Assembly (NCBI RefSeq): GCF_000010325.1
Contig: NC_009662.1
Span: 516,501-580,500, forward strand
DNA from: Nitratiruptor sp. SB155-2
GTDB lineage: Bacteria > Campylobacterota > Campylobacteria > Campylobacterales > Nitratiruptoraceae
Reading direction: 5' to 3'
DNA length: 64,000 nt
How positions within the stretch are numbered: the stretch's first letter is position 1; every line of letters begins with the position of its first letter. Made by a program: the position numbers and the translations under genes. Shown piece after piece: positions 55,966 through 64,000 of the stretch. The notes under the pieces were generated by a model that had not been told where the DNA came from, did not search any database, and saw only the letters and a program-made list of their open reading frames with translations.

Positions 55966-56888
55966 TGGTAGAGCATACTGTTGCAGCGACTAACGCTATA
56001 GTTACATTAGATGTCGCTATTCCCGAAGTGATTTGGGGATGGATGATTACTCTTAATATGTGGGCAAAAAGTATCGGTACAGGGGTTATTCTTGTTGGAG
56101 CATTTTTGCTAGCACGTTACGGTGACAGAGTCGGCGACAAAGTAAAACTTTGGATGCCTATAATATCGTTTATTTTCCTCAACATTTTCTTACTGTTTAC
56201 ACTTTTGGACCTTCATCAACCATTTAGAATGTGGCACATTTTCTTCTATCCACACTTTACAAGTGCGATTACTGTCGGTGCATGGATGGCAACAGTTTTT
56301 ACTGGCATTGTTTTTGTTATGTGTGTGATTGCTATCAAAAAGTATCTACTCAAACAACCTTGTAAATTGGAAGGGTTATACAATCCTCTCTTAAAAGCCG
56401 CGGTTATTCTTGCTATTCCTGTAACACTCTACACTGCGACTATTATGGGTGAAGCAACAGCGAGAGAACTTTGGCAGACTCCAACTGAACTCGCTCAAAT
56501 GCTTTTGGCAGCTCTTCTTTGCGGTAGTGCGGTATTTCTCATTATCGGTGGAAACTGGAGCTATGAAGTTAAAAGAGATCTAGCTATCATCCTTGGATCA
56601 AGTGCATTTTTAAGCTTTACTATCTATATGGGCGAATACTATTTTGGACATATGAAAGCTGAAGAAGTGGCTGCGATTTTGGCATATGTAAAAGAGCACG
56701 GGCCATATCATGTAATGTTCTGGGCTGGACAGTGGCTTGCATTTATCATCCCTATGATATTGGTTTATTTCAGTTTGAAGTCAAGAAGTAGCTCACTACT
56801 CTATCTTGCAAGCGTATCAGCAATCGTTGGGCTTTACATCGCAAAACATGTATGGCTTATCATTCCACAACTACTACCTCTTAGCTAA
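55965..56888 (+). CDS. NrfD/PsrC-type quinone-interacting membrane subunit
   Basis: This 307-residue protein has about eight membrane helices, with the family's conserved pattern of an early glutamate-rich loop (VIWGWMITLNMWAKSIGTG), DLHQPFRMWHIFFYPH, and later LWQTPTELAQML. NrfD anchors exchange electrons with quinols. It forms an operon with the FeS subunit before and the molybdopterin subunit after (11-base gap). Confidence 0.92.
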   Translation: MVEHTVAATNAIVTLDVAIPEVIWGWMITLNMWAKSIGTGVILVGAFLLARYGDRVGDKVKLWMPIISFIFLNIFLLFTLLDLHQPFRMWHIFFYPHFTSAITVGAWMATVFTGIVFVMCVIAIKKYLLKQPCKLEGLYNPLLKAAVILAIPVTLYTATIMGEATARELWQTPTELAQMLLAALLCGSAVFLIIGGNWSYEVKRDLAIILGSSAFLSFTIYMGEYYFGHMKAEEVAAILAYVKEHGPYHVMFWAGQWLAFIIPMILVYFSLKSRSSSLLYLASVSAIVGLYIAKHVWLIIPQLLPLS

Positions 56889-56899
56889 GGAGAGCGAAT

Positions 56900-59800
56900 A
56901 TGAGTTTTATTGAAAGTAGAAGAAATTTTCTAAAAGGAACAGCAGCAGCTGCAGTAGCAGGTATTGCTGTGAGCAAAGGCGTTTTTGAAACGATCGCCGA
57001 AGCAAATACACAGGAAACAACAAAATTTACCAATACACCAAAAGAGCTAAACTTTTATCCACCTTTAGAAGAGTGGGACGATTTCAAAGAGCTCGATGGG
57101 GATGATTGGAAACGAGGCGGCATTAACAGAAAAGGGGTCCAAAGCGAAGATAATCCTGACGGTATCTATGTCAACGACTACGTAATCGTTCCGACAGTTT
57201 GTAGTAACTGTGAAGCGGGATGTGGTTTGACCGCATGGGTCGACAAAAAGAGTATGGTTGTTAAAAAATATATGGGAAACCCTTTGCATACGGGAAGTCG
57301 TGGACGAAACTGTGCAAAAGGGTATGCAGTTTGGTCACAAATGTATGATCCAGACAGAGTTCCATTCCCACTCAAGCGTGCCCCTGGAAGTAAAAGAGGT
57401 GAAGGAAAGTGGGTTAGAGTAACATGGGATGATGCAATGAAAGAGATTGGCAAAAAGATTGCCGAACTGTTAGAAAAAGGTGATGAAGTTAGTAGAAAAA
57501 TGTTCATCTACCATGTTGGTCGACCAAACGAAAACGGTTTTAGTGGAAAAGTGCCTCATACACTCGGTTTCGATGGATTTGATTCCCATACTAACATCTG
57601 TAGTGCGGGGGCTCGACAAGGATCGATCCAGTGGGCAAACGACGACAGAAACTCACCAGACTGGGCAAACAGTCGACTCATATTCTTGCAATCTTCCCAT
57701 GCTGCTGATGCCGGGCACTACTTCCAGCAAAGTGCCGGTTTGATTGCAGATGCGAGAAAACGAGGGGCTAAACTCGTAGTTATCGATCCACGCCTTTCAA
57801 ACAGTGCTGGTATGGCTGATCTTTGGCTTCCAGTATGGCCTGGAACAGAAGCGGCACTCTATCTTTACCTGGCAAACAGAGTGCTTCATGAGAAGAAGAA
57901 AAATGGTGAGGATATGATTGACCATGAGTTTGTACGAAACTGGGTCAACTGGAAAAAACTCATGAAAGATAAAGAGTATCTTAACTTCATCAAAGAAAAA
58001 GGATACATCAGCCAACTTCCAAAAGATGAGAGCTATGAAAGCTTTATCGAACTTTTGAAAGATATGTATAAACATTATGATCTTGACTTCGTTGTTAAAG
58101 AGTGTCGACTTGAGGGACAGGAGTATAAGCTCGAGCAGCTTTGGGAAATGATTCAAGATGCCGGTGATAAGATAACTACCTATCTATGGAGAGCAGGTAC
58201 TATTGGCCACCGCGGTGGTTGGATGAATACAAGAAGCGGCTTCTTGCTTCTAGCACTCACAGGGGCTCTCAAAGGTGATATTGGTGGAGTGAGTTGGCAC
58301 CACTGGCATGAAATCAGCGTTAACGGTAAATTTTTCAAAGCGACAGTTGCTGGTAAAGCGCCTGAACGAGTCGATACGTGGAACGACTACTCTTGGCCAC
58401 CGGAATATCCACTCTCGACATACGAGATGAGTTTCTTGCTTCCACACCTCATTATGGATGACGAGTGGAGAGAGAAGTGGAACAAGAAAGGGTTCAAAGT
58501 AGCAGAAAAGATAGCTGTCTGGGTTCCAAGAATGTACAACCCTGTATGGATCAATCCAGATGGATTTAGATGGATTGAGGCACTGAAGCGAGAAGACAAG
58601 TTTGAGCTCACTTTCAACCTTTCACCAACTTGGAGTGAGACAAACTGGTATTGTGACTATGTATTGCCAACAGGTCTTTCAGGTGAGCGACACGACCAAC
58701 AGTCTGCTCCAACGAAACCAGAGCAGTGGACGGCATTTAGGCAACCAGCTTTACGAGTTGCTCTAGAAAAAATGGGATGGAAGCCGAAAGATCCGACAAG
58801 AGCGACACTTGAAGCACACATCAAAGCCGGTCTCGGCGAAATATGGGAAGAGAATGAGTTCTGGGCGAACCTTTTTGTCCATTACGTCGATCCAGATGGA
58901 AAGTATGGAGTTAAGCAATATTGGGCGAGTAAAGAGGATCCAAGCCGTGCCATTACGATTGCTGAGCTGTACGACGCTGCATTTGCAAACTTGCCAAAAC
59001 TTAAAAAAGCGGCAAAAGCAGCCTATCCAAACAGCAAATATCCATGCTATGAATTCATGAGAGATAGAGGTGCTTGGACGGAAGAGACTGATATCTATAA
59101 ACCGCAGGAGGAAGAGATTCCGTTTGATGGGGAGTACTATACTGTTCATGGTAAAAAAGTCCATAAAGACCATGTAGAGAAAGACGAATACGATGTACTC
59201 TATCATGACGGAAAACCATTCGGTATCGAAATTGATGGAAAAGTCTATCACGGATTCCATACACCGGATAAGAGACTCGATTTCTATGTAGATTGGCTTG
59301 CAAAAGAGTATCAATGGCCAGAGTATGCGATTCCTATCTATCCAAGAAATGAAAAAGAGCGAAAAGAGATGGTGCACCTCGTTACACAGGTTCACCATGA
59401 TTACATCAAAGATAAAAACCAATTTGCACTTAATACCATTTACAGATTGCCATATAACATCCATACACGAAGTGTGAACTCTAAACACTTGATGGAGATC
59501 AGTCAAAACCACAACCCAATCTGGATCCATACAAGTGACGCGAAACGACTTGGTATCAAAAAAGGCGATAAGATTCGAGTAAAAATCGTCGATACTGTAA
59601 GTGGACTTGAGAGTGGATACTTTGTCGGTATGGCTATCCCAACAGAGGCGACTAGACCGGGCGTTCTCGCATGTTCACACCACGCAGGTCGATGGAAACT
59701 CAAAAATGCAGTCGAAATTCCAGGATTTGAGCACAAGCTTGGTGTCATGGGTCTTGGAGCTCCACTGTATAAGATGGAGATGGATGGCAAAATCGGTAAG

Positions 59801-60187
59801 ATGCGAGCAAAAGAAGGCATCGAAAAAGGTATGATGAAGAGAAAAGATAGCTGGCAGTTCAAAGAGATCAACAAAGACCTTGACAATATCTGGTGGGATG
59901 GTTTAACAGGTGCTTGGCAAAATGCCGTTGCTCCAGTTCATCCAGATCCAATTGCAGGAAACCATGCATGGCATCAAATGGTTTACATCGAAAAAGCAAA
60001 ACCGGGTGACAAGTATGGTGATGTCTATGTGAACTATGAAAACAACTTCAAAACGTATCAGGCGTGGAGAGATAAACTTACACGACCGGTAAGTGAGAAG
60101 ATGAAATTCAGACGTCCGCCTTGGATCAAAAGACCGGCAACTCCTCTTACACTACGAGCATATAAAAACCCAATGTATAAGGGATGA
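56900..60187 (+). CDS. large molybdopterin oxidoreductase catalytic subunit, Tat-exported
   Basis: This 1095-residue protein starts with a Tat signal (SRRNFLKG) and has an N-terminal 4Fe-4S motif (CSNCEAGC, with the fourth Cys in NCAKGYAV), then the molybdenum domain with a cysteine in NICSAGARQGS, a likely Mo ligand. The subunit order FeS-NrfD-catalytic is that of tetrathionate reductase (ttrBCA), and its length is nearer to TtrA than to PsrA. Long insertions (about 385-470 and 680-900) are unlike the families I know well. The substrate, perhaps a sulfur or arsenic oxyanion, cannot be fixed. Confidence 0.85.
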   Translation: MSFIESRRNFLKGTAAAAVAGIAVSKGVFETIAEANTQETTKFTNTPKELNFYPPLEEWDDFKELDGDDWKRGGINRKGVQSEDNPDGIYVNDYVIVPTVCSNCEAGCGLTAWVDKKSMVVKKYMGNPLHTGSRGRNCAKGYAVWSQMYDPDRVPFPLKRAPGSKRGEGKWVRVTWDDAMKEIGKKIAELLEKGDEVSRKMFIYHVGRPNENGFSGKVPHTLGFDGFDSHTNICSAGARQGSIQWANDDRNSPDWANSRLIFLQSSHAADAGHYFQQSAGLIADARKRGAKLVVIDPRLSNSAGMADLWLPVWPGTEAALYLYLANRVLHEKKKNGEDMIDHEFVRNWVNWKKLMKDKEYLNFIKEKGYISQLPKDESYESFIELLKDMYKHYDLDFVVKECRLEGQEYKLEQLWEMIQDAGDKITTYLWRAGTIGHRGGWMNTRSGFLLLALTGALKGDIGGVSWHHWHEISVNGKFFKATVAGKAPERVDTWNDYSWPPEYPLSTYEMSFLLPHLIMDDEWREKWNKKGFKVAEKIAVWVPRMYNPVWINPDGFRWIEALKREDKFELTFNLSPTWSETNWYCDYVLPTGLSGERHDQQSAPTKPEQWTAFRQPALRVALEKMGWKPKDPTRATLEAHIKAGLGEIWEENEFWANLFVHYVDPDGKYGVKQYWASKEDPSRAITIAELYDAAFANLPKLKKAAKAAYPNSKYPCYEFMRDRGAWTEETDIYKPQEEEIPFDGEYYTVHGKKVHKDHVEKDEYDVLYHDGKPFGIEIDGKVYHGFHTPDKRLDFYVDWLAKEYQWPEYAIPIYPRNEKERKEMVHLVTQVHHDYIKDKNQFALNTIYRLPYNIHTRSVNSKHLMEISQNHNPIWIHTSDAKRLGIKKGDKIRVKIVDTVSGLESGYFVGMAIPTEATRPGVLACSHHAGRWKLKNAVEIPGFEHKLGVMGLGAPLYKMEMDGKIGKMRAKEGIEKGMMKRKDSWQFKEINKDLDNIWWDGLTGAWQNAVAPVHPDPIAGNHAWHQMVYIEKAKPGDKYGDVYVNYENNFKTYQAWRDKLTRPVSEKMKFRRPPWIKRPATPLTLRAYKNPMYKG

Positions 60188-60214
60188 TTTCACAAGCCAT
60201 ATGGCTTGTGAAAT
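60187..60214 (+). terminator. 28-bp perfect palindrome at the end of the molybdoenzyme operon
   Basis: Arms of 14 bases (ATTTCACAAGCCAT and its exact complement) begin at the last base of the stop codon and could form a strong hairpin in RNA. No long U-run follows, so it may stabilise the mRNA end or serve as a binding site. The next promoter-like TAAAAT begins about 7 bases beyond. Confidence 0.55.
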
Positions 60215-60250
60215 ATGATAAAATTGTACTCCATTCAAATGGAGAAAAAT

Positions 60251-60541
60251 ATGGATAAAAATGAAATTCTCTCTTATCTAAAAAAACATAAAAATGAATT
60301 AAAAAAGAAATACAAAATATCACAAATCGTTCTTTTTGGCTCCTATGCAAAAGAGAAAGCAAATAAACAAAGCGATATTGATATTGCTGTAAAAACTCCT
60401 ATTAGTGATTATTTCAAACTTTATGAATTGAAAGAAGAATTAGAAAAAGCTTTTCAGGCTTCTGTAGATATTGTGAGGATTAGAGATCACATGAATCATA
60501 GCCTTAAAAAACATATTTTTAAAGATGGTATTAATGTATGA
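60251..60541 (+). CDS. mntA: MNT-domain antitoxin (nucleotidyltransferase)
   Basis: This 96-residue protein has the minimal-nucleotidyltransferase motif GSYAKEKANKQSDIDI (Gly30, Ser31, Asp42, Asp44). In HepT-MntA pairs it neutralises the toxin by adding AMP to a tyrosine. I chose ATG 60251, with GGAGAAAA before it. It overlaps the HEPN gene by eight bases. Base composition is more AT-rich than that of the molybdoenzyme genes, which suggests separate acquisition. Confidence 0.88.
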   Translation: MDKNEILSYLKKHKNELKKKYKISQIVLFGSYAKEKANKQSDIDIAVKTPISDYFKLYELKEELEKAFQASVDIVRIRDHMNHSLKKHIFKDGINV

Positions 60542-60914
60542 TAGAAATCTTGTGGTAGAGATAATAGAACAGATTATTGATGCTGTAAAAACTATTCAAA
60601 AAAGATGCAATTTTGCAAAATCATATGAAGATTTTATCCATAGCGAAGAGGGACAAGAAAAATTAGATAGTATCTGTATGAAGTTTATAGCAATAGGTGA
60701 AAGTTTAAAAAAGATAGATAAAATAACACATAAAAGCCTTTTAGAACAATATCCTCAAGTTGAATGGAAAAAAGTAAAGGGAATACGGGATTTTATTTCG
60801 CATCACTATTTTGATTTAGATGCAGAAGTAATTTATGATATTTGTCAAAATCATCTAAATACTCTTCTTATTACTCTTTTCAAGATAAAAAGGGATTTAG
60901 AGTCAAATTATTAA
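60534..60914 (+). CDS. hepT: HepT-family HEPN toxin (RNase)
   Basis: This 126-residue helical protein of the DUF86/HEPN family has R-x4-H-x-Y as RDFISHHY (Arg85, His90, Tyr92), the RNase active site and, in the studied Shewanella pair, the tyrosine that MntA modifies. ATG 60534 gives an 8-base overlap with the antitoxin gene; ATG 60525 is an alternative start. The pair lies between the molybdoenzyme operon and its likely maturation genes. Confidence 0.88.
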   Translation: MYDRNLVVEIIEQIIDAVKTIQKRCNFAKSYEDFIHSEEGQEKLDSICMKFIAIGESLKKIDKITHKSLLEQYPQVEWKKVKGIRDFISHHYFDLDAEVIYDICQNHLNTLLITLFKIKRDLESNY

Positions 60915-61289
60915 TCAGCTTCCACTACTGCTTCCAATCTCATAATCTTGAAAATAGCGTTCCTCGTCAAATAGTTTTTTCTTGTTACCCAATGAATGAA
61001 GATAATGTGCAATTGCTTGAATTTCTTCATCATTTAACGCTTTAGCAAACGGTGCCATCATATTGGCTCGGTTTGAGTGGATTGTCCCGTTTTTGTAGCC
61101 AAGTAGTCTTTTTTTAATATAGTGCTCACTTTTTCCAGCAAGTTTTGGAAAGCTGTTTGCACCTTCGGCATTGATTCCATGGCAGCCATAACAGCCATGT
61201 TTTGTATAGAGTTTTGCTCCTATTGATTCATTGGTTTCGGCTGCAATCAAACAAAGAGATACAGCTAAAAGAGTCCACATCTTTTTCAT
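60915..61289 (-). CDS. periplasmic class I cytochrome c
   Basis: This 124-residue protein has a signal peptide (about 1-17), a haem motif CYGCH (33-37) and a probable methionine ligand in ANMMAPFA. It could carry electrons for the neighbouring respiratory enzyme or for oxidases and peroxidases. It runs against the surrounding genes, tail to tail with hepT, and has a serine-rich C-terminus (EIGSSSGS). Confidence 0.9.
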   Translation of the reverse strand: MKKMWTLLAVSLCLIAAETNESIGAKLYTKHGCYGCHGINAEGANSFPKLAGKSEHYIKKRLLGYKNGTIHSNRANMMAPFAKALNDEEIQAIAHYLHSLGNKKKLFDEERYFQDYEIGSSSGS

Positions 61290-61365
61290 TAAGGCGCTCC
61301 AATAATTGGTTTTAAAGCTGCTCTTGGATAGGATACAATTATACTATATTCAAAGGATTGTCCAA

Positions 61366-61977
61366 GTGGATATTACTGCAAATAGAAATGCTATGTATGG
61401 TCTAGTATCAAGAATTTTTCTCATTGAAATGGATCCCGATACATTAGCAAGAATCGAAAAACTTCCAAATTTCCAAGAACTTTTCCCAAACTATTTCGAG
61501 TGGGAAGAGCGACAAAAACGAAGTCGATATAAGCTTATAAATGAACTGCTCAATGTTGATTTTACCGATATTGCTATCATGCATCTTATTCCATATGAGA
61601 CCTTTTATACAAGAGAAGACGGCATGATTGAAAGTGGTGGAGCAAATCCAGTACTTCAAGTGTATAACGATTTTGGCTATAGAGTCGATTATGAAAAGGC
61701 TAGGGTAGTGAGCCCTGATCACATTGGGGTTGAGCTTGAATTTATGAATCTTTTGACCAATGCACAAAAAAAGGCCGAGAGTGAAGGAGATGAAGAGGCT
61801 GTTCAAAAGATAAAAGAGGAACAAAAGAGATTTTTGCATGAGCATCTTCTCCAATTTGCCCCAATGTATTTGATCAACGTGGCTGAGCAGGCAAGAACGC
61901 CTTTTTACAAAGATGCAGCGAAATTGGCTCTAGAGTTTTTACTTGAAGATAACGAGTACTTGAGTCAAACATGCTAA
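61366..61977 (+). CDS. TorD-like molybdoenzyme chaperone
   Basis: This 203-residue helical protein has the NarJ/TorD-family look (NAMYGLVSRIFLIEMDPDTLARIEKL, LIPYETFYTREDG, HLLQFAPMYLINVAEQARTPFYKDAAKLALEFL). Such proteins guard a molybdoenzyme and its Tat signal until cofactor insertion. The start is a GTG at 61366 with AAAGGA upstream; no ATG fits. It overlaps the polyferredoxin gene. In this phylum the same arrangement often precedes formate dehydrogenase, so the client may lie beyond the window. Confidence 0.8.
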   Translation: MDITANRNAMYGLVSRIFLIEMDPDTLARIEKLPNFQELFPNYFEWEERQKRSRYKLINELLNVDFTDIAIMHLIPYETFYTREDGMIESGGANPVLQVYNDFGYRVDYEKARVVSPDHIGVELEFMNLLTNAQKKAESEGDEEAVQKIKEEQKRFLHEHLLQFAPMYLINVAEQARTPFYKDAAKLALEFLLEDNEYLSQTC

Positions 61978-63035
61978 ATCTCAATCCGGCAAGTTGCGTT
62001 CGTTACTATTCAAAATTCAGTACATGCGATAGATGTGAAGCAATCTGCCCGGCTGATGCTATTGAAACGAAAGAGGCGGGAGTTGCGATTTATCAAGATA
62101 AATGTATAGAGTGTGGAGGCTGCGTTGGTGTATGTCCGACAGAGGCACTGAGTTTGAGTGATTTTAGTGTAACCAATTTCTTTTTCGAGTTTTTAAATCA
62201 AGAAGAGAGTGTTATTAGCTGCAAAACGAACTTTGTCTGCTTGGCTGCACTCGGTACGGAGTATATGATTGCTTTGGGGCTTGTAAAGGATATCGTTCTC
62301 GATATCGGGCATTGCAAAGAGTGTGAACTCCAGGAAAAATGCTTTCCGGCTATCGAAGATATGGTTAGCGAAGCCAATTACGTGCTGCAAACGATTGGTG
62401 GCAAAGAGATCAAAGCCGAACTACTCGCAAAAATCAAAGAGAATGAACCAAACAGAAGAGAATTTTTCAATCTTTTTTCTTTGAAAAAAGTGGCCCAAGC
62501 CAAAAGTGAGTTTGAATCAAAACTGGATTCCTTGGATAATCCAGAGATCGCTCTTGATGCGGCAGGAGCCAAAGCGATCAAGGAAAAAAGCATTCCCAAC
62601 AAAAGGAAACTTCTTTTTACACTTTTGAAAAAGATGGGAAAACCACACGAATATAAGATGCTTGAAAACAGATATCTAAGTTTTACATCGGATAAAACAA
62701 TTGATGAATCATGCGATAACTGTTCTATATGTTATCGAATCTGTCCTACCGAGGCTCTGAGTACAACCAGAAAAATGGATGCGATTCTTTTTGATCCACT
62801 GCTATGTGTTCGATGTCATCTATGTCATGATGTATGCGAAAAGAAGAGTATTCAGCTTGCCGAAACGTTCGATACAAAAGAGTTTTTTGAGCCTTCTCAG
62901 AAAATCTTGGCAAGATTCAATGTGGTTCGATGTATCGACTGTGGCAATTTCTTTACCTATACAGGGGGTGAACAGGTTTGTCCACGATGTAAAGTGGAAG
63001 AGGAAGAGGCAAAAAGTTTATGGGGGATAGGATGA
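61971..63035 (+). CDS. polyferredoxin-like 4Fe-4S protein
   Basis: This 354-residue cytoplasmic protein has a two-cluster N-terminal ferredoxin domain (CDRCEAICPADAI and CIECGGCVGVCPTEA), a central cysteine set (CKECELQEKC), a second ferredoxin domain at 245-300 (CDNCSICYRICP and CVRCHLCHDVCEKK), and a C-terminal zinc-ribbon-like CIDCG / CPRC. Similar proteins follow TorD-like genes in formate dehydrogenase clusters of this phylum and may carry electrons during enzyme maturation or turnover. It is coupled to both neighbours. Confidence 0.82.
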   Translation: MLNLNPASCVRYYSKFSTCDRCEAICPADAIETKEAGVAIYQDKCIECGGCVGVCPTEALSLSDFSVTNFFFEFLNQEESVISCKTNFVCLAALGTEYMIALGLVKDIVLDIGHCKECELQEKCFPAIEDMVSEANYVLQTIGGKEIKAELLAKIKENEPNRREFFNLFSLKKVAQAKSEFESKLDSLDNPEIALDAAGAKAIKEKSIPNKRKLLFTLLKKMGKPHEYKMLENRYLSFTSDKTIDESCDNCSICYRICPTEALSTTRKMDAILFDPLLCVRCHLCHDVCEKKSIQLAETFDTKEFFEPSQKILARFNVVRCIDCGNFFTYTGGEQVCPRCKVEEEEAKSLWGIG

Positions 63036-63394
63036 ATCCAGCAGATATTCATGGGAAAAAACTGATAGCCGTAGCAGGTACGGATGTATTTGGAAAACAG
63101 TTTATTTCGGTTGTCAATAAAGAGATTGCATCGAAAAATCTTTTTATGATAGGCATAAATATCAATGAAGAGGATTTTGGTTTTTTTATACACAACCTGA
63201 AAGACTCGAAGGTGGAAGTGACTATTTTTATGCCAGAATTTCAGAAAAAGTCGGCTGATTTTTTTGGACTCGATGGATATTTGATAATGAGTTACAAAGA
63301 GGGTGACGCATTCAAGTTTGTTACAGCACCTAATGAAACGTTGATAGACGATCAAAAACTATTTGAACTATCACAAAATATCGGTACTAACTAA
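63032..63394 (+). CDS. hypothetical protein behind the polyferredoxin
   Basis: I do not recognise this 120-residue soluble protein. ATG 63032 overlaps the ferredoxin stop as ATGA and follows a GGGGGATAGG site. The mix of beta strands and charged helices (LIAVAGTDVFGKQFISVVNKEI, then VEVTIFMPEFQKKSADFFG) gives no functional clue. Its stop codon and last codons lie inside the left arm of the inverted repeat, so the C-terminus may have been altered by insertion of that element. Confidence 0.65.
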   Translation: MNPADIHGKKLIAVAGTDVFGKQFISVVNKEIASKNLFMIGININEEDFGFFIHNLKDSKVEVTIFMPEFQKKSADFFGLDGYLIMSYKEGDAFKFVTAPNETLIDDQKLFELSQNIGTN

Positions 63395-63540
63395 ATACAC
63401 TCAACAAGAGTGTAAATTTTTAACGCTACAAAAAAGCTAAAAAGTGCAAACAGCTACGGCTGCCCTACGGGTAGAGTGCACTTTTTTTAACGCTTTTTCT
63501 TTGCTAAAATTTACAACTGTTTCGCTTTATTTAGTTAGTA
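63385..63540. mobile_element. MITE-like 156-bp imperfect inverted repeat
   Basis: Perfect 13-base ends (TACTAACTAAATA and its complement) enclose further matching blocks (TGTAAATTTT, AAAAAGC and TAAAAAGTGCA on the left, with counterparts on the right). The terminal loop has two small hairpins (CAGC-TACG-GCTG and CCC-TAC-GGG). The 8-base sequence AAAATATC flanks it at 63375-63382 and 63542-63549, like a target-site duplication. There is no open frame in it. An alternative is a large regulatory hairpin between two genes of one operon. Confidence 0.55.
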
Positions 63541-63567
63541 TAAAATATCAAAGGCAAGGAAAAGAAT

Positions 63568-64000
63568 ATGGATTTCAATCTAGATGATTTGAGAAAAGAG
63601 TTTGATGCCCTGAAGGCTGCAAAAGATTTCAAAGAGGAAGAGGCGTGCGAAATAGGGTGTGAACCTGCTGAAGAGGTGGAAGGGTTTATTGAAACAGTTC
63701 AAAAATATATGCTTGCACCTGTCAACTGTGGCGTCTACTATAGCAGACTCGATATTAAGATTATCGGGCTGATGATCGAGGAAGATGTACAGGTTCGAGA
63801 GCGAAAAAGAATGATCCGAGATATTCTTCGCTCGATTACTTCCAAAGAGGCTTTGGCAAATCTATTTGAGGTGATTGAAAAGGTAGGACAGGAGAAGGTC
63901 GATATTTACGATCAGCTAAGCCAGGCATTTCCGAATTCCAAGCCTATTTTTGATAACAAAAAGGCAAAGTTTCAAGAATTCAAAAAAGTTTTGGCAAAAA
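63568..64000 (+). CDS. unknown protein of the molybdoenzyme/ferredoxin cluster (runs off the window)
   Basis: This reading frame from ATG 63568 (AAGGAAAAGA upstream) runs to the window end; 144 residues are visible. It is a charged, helical, apparently soluble protein, beginning MDFNLDDLRKEFDALKAAKD, with two cysteines in CEIGCEP and another in APVNCGVYY. I do not recognise a family. It is probably part of the same unit as the TorD-like and ferredoxin genes, with the inverted repeat in between. Confidence 0.7.
   Translation, partial: MDFNLDDLRKEFDALKAAKDFKEEEACEIGCEPAEEVEGFIETVQKYMLAPVNCGVYYSRLDIKIIGLMIEEDVQVRERKRMIRDILRSITSKEALANLFEVIEKVGQEKVDIYDQLSQAFPNSKPIFDNKKAKFQEFKKVLAK

Noticed and set aside
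1-64000. tRNA, rRNA and CRISPR arrays
   Set aside because: No cloverleaf with a T-loop, no rRNA stretch and no regular direct-repeat/spacer array was recognised on either strand.

Overview
The window reads as chromosome of a Campylobacterota (formerly Epsilonproteobacteria) bacterium, most like the deep-sea-vent Nitratiruptor/Nautiliales/Sulfurimonas group. The reasons are: the run fabZ-lpxA-clpX-mreB-mreC-carB; a QueH-type epoxyqueuosine reductase; a short YrdC-like protein; a cyclophilin next to a large glutamine-type NAD synthase; and adjacent Csd4/Csd6 (Pgp1/Pgp2) cell-shape peptidases, a hallmark of this phylum. Coding density is very high, genes commonly overlap by 1-8 bases (ATGA, TGATG, TAATG), and no stretch longer than about 290 bases lacks a gene. 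This taxonomic call is an inference from gene content; no rRNA gene is present.

Layout. (1) 1-8299, minus strand: a probable operon for carboxylate uptake and its control, running thioredoxin-like protein, sensor kinase, response regulator, porin, DUF4212 subunit, ActP-type symporter, cNMP/CBS/nucleotidyltransferase protein and 3'-5' exonuclease. (2) 8361-11269, plus: HIT-like protein, a topoisomerase-type zinc-finger gene split by an in-frame TGA, and an M3 peptidase. (3) 11258-14873, minus: fadL-fadD-panE-like genes. (4) 14984-26429, plus: cyclophilin, nadE, queH, fabZ, lpxA, clpX, mreB, mreC, carB and a YrdC-like gene. (5) 26426-28539, minus: a dihaem cytochrome c peroxidase with a palindromic promoter, then a PAS protein followed by two overlapping small unknown genes.

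(6) 28656-38102, plus: metH, a diguanylate cyclase, a secreted beta-sandwich protein, cobO, a BtuB-like receptor, a membrane protein and galU; the B12-dependent enzyme, B12 adenosylation and B12 uptake lie close together. (7) 38131-43676: host-attachment-family protein, pepD, a lipoprotein, nth (minus), yebC, a PpiC/SurA-like isomerase and class II aldolase. (8) 43696-45779, minus: csd6-csd4 peptidoglycan-trimming pair. (9) 45838-55034, plus: a D-cysteine desulfhydrase-like PLP enzyme with embedded heptamer repeats, hisD, a CHASE4/PAS/GGDEF/EAL protein, a PiT phosphate transporter, a spore-photoproduct-lyase-like radical SAM protein and an eIF2B-like protein.

(10) 55035-64000: a respiratory molybdoenzyme operon in the order FeS subunit, NrfD-type membrane anchor, 1095-residue catalytic subunit. 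It is followed by a HepT/MntA toxin-antitoxin pair, a cytochrome c, a TorD-like chaperone, a polyferredoxin and two unknown genes. A 156-bp imperfect inverted repeat that looks like a small non-autonomous mobile element lies between the last two.

The most interesting signals are the MITE-like inverted repeat at 63385-63540, the molybdoenzyme of unknown substrate, the TGA-split zinc-finger gene, the small-ORF cluster behind the PAS protein, and the heptamer repeats inside a coding region. No rRNA, tRNA, CRISPR array or complete insertion sequence was seen.
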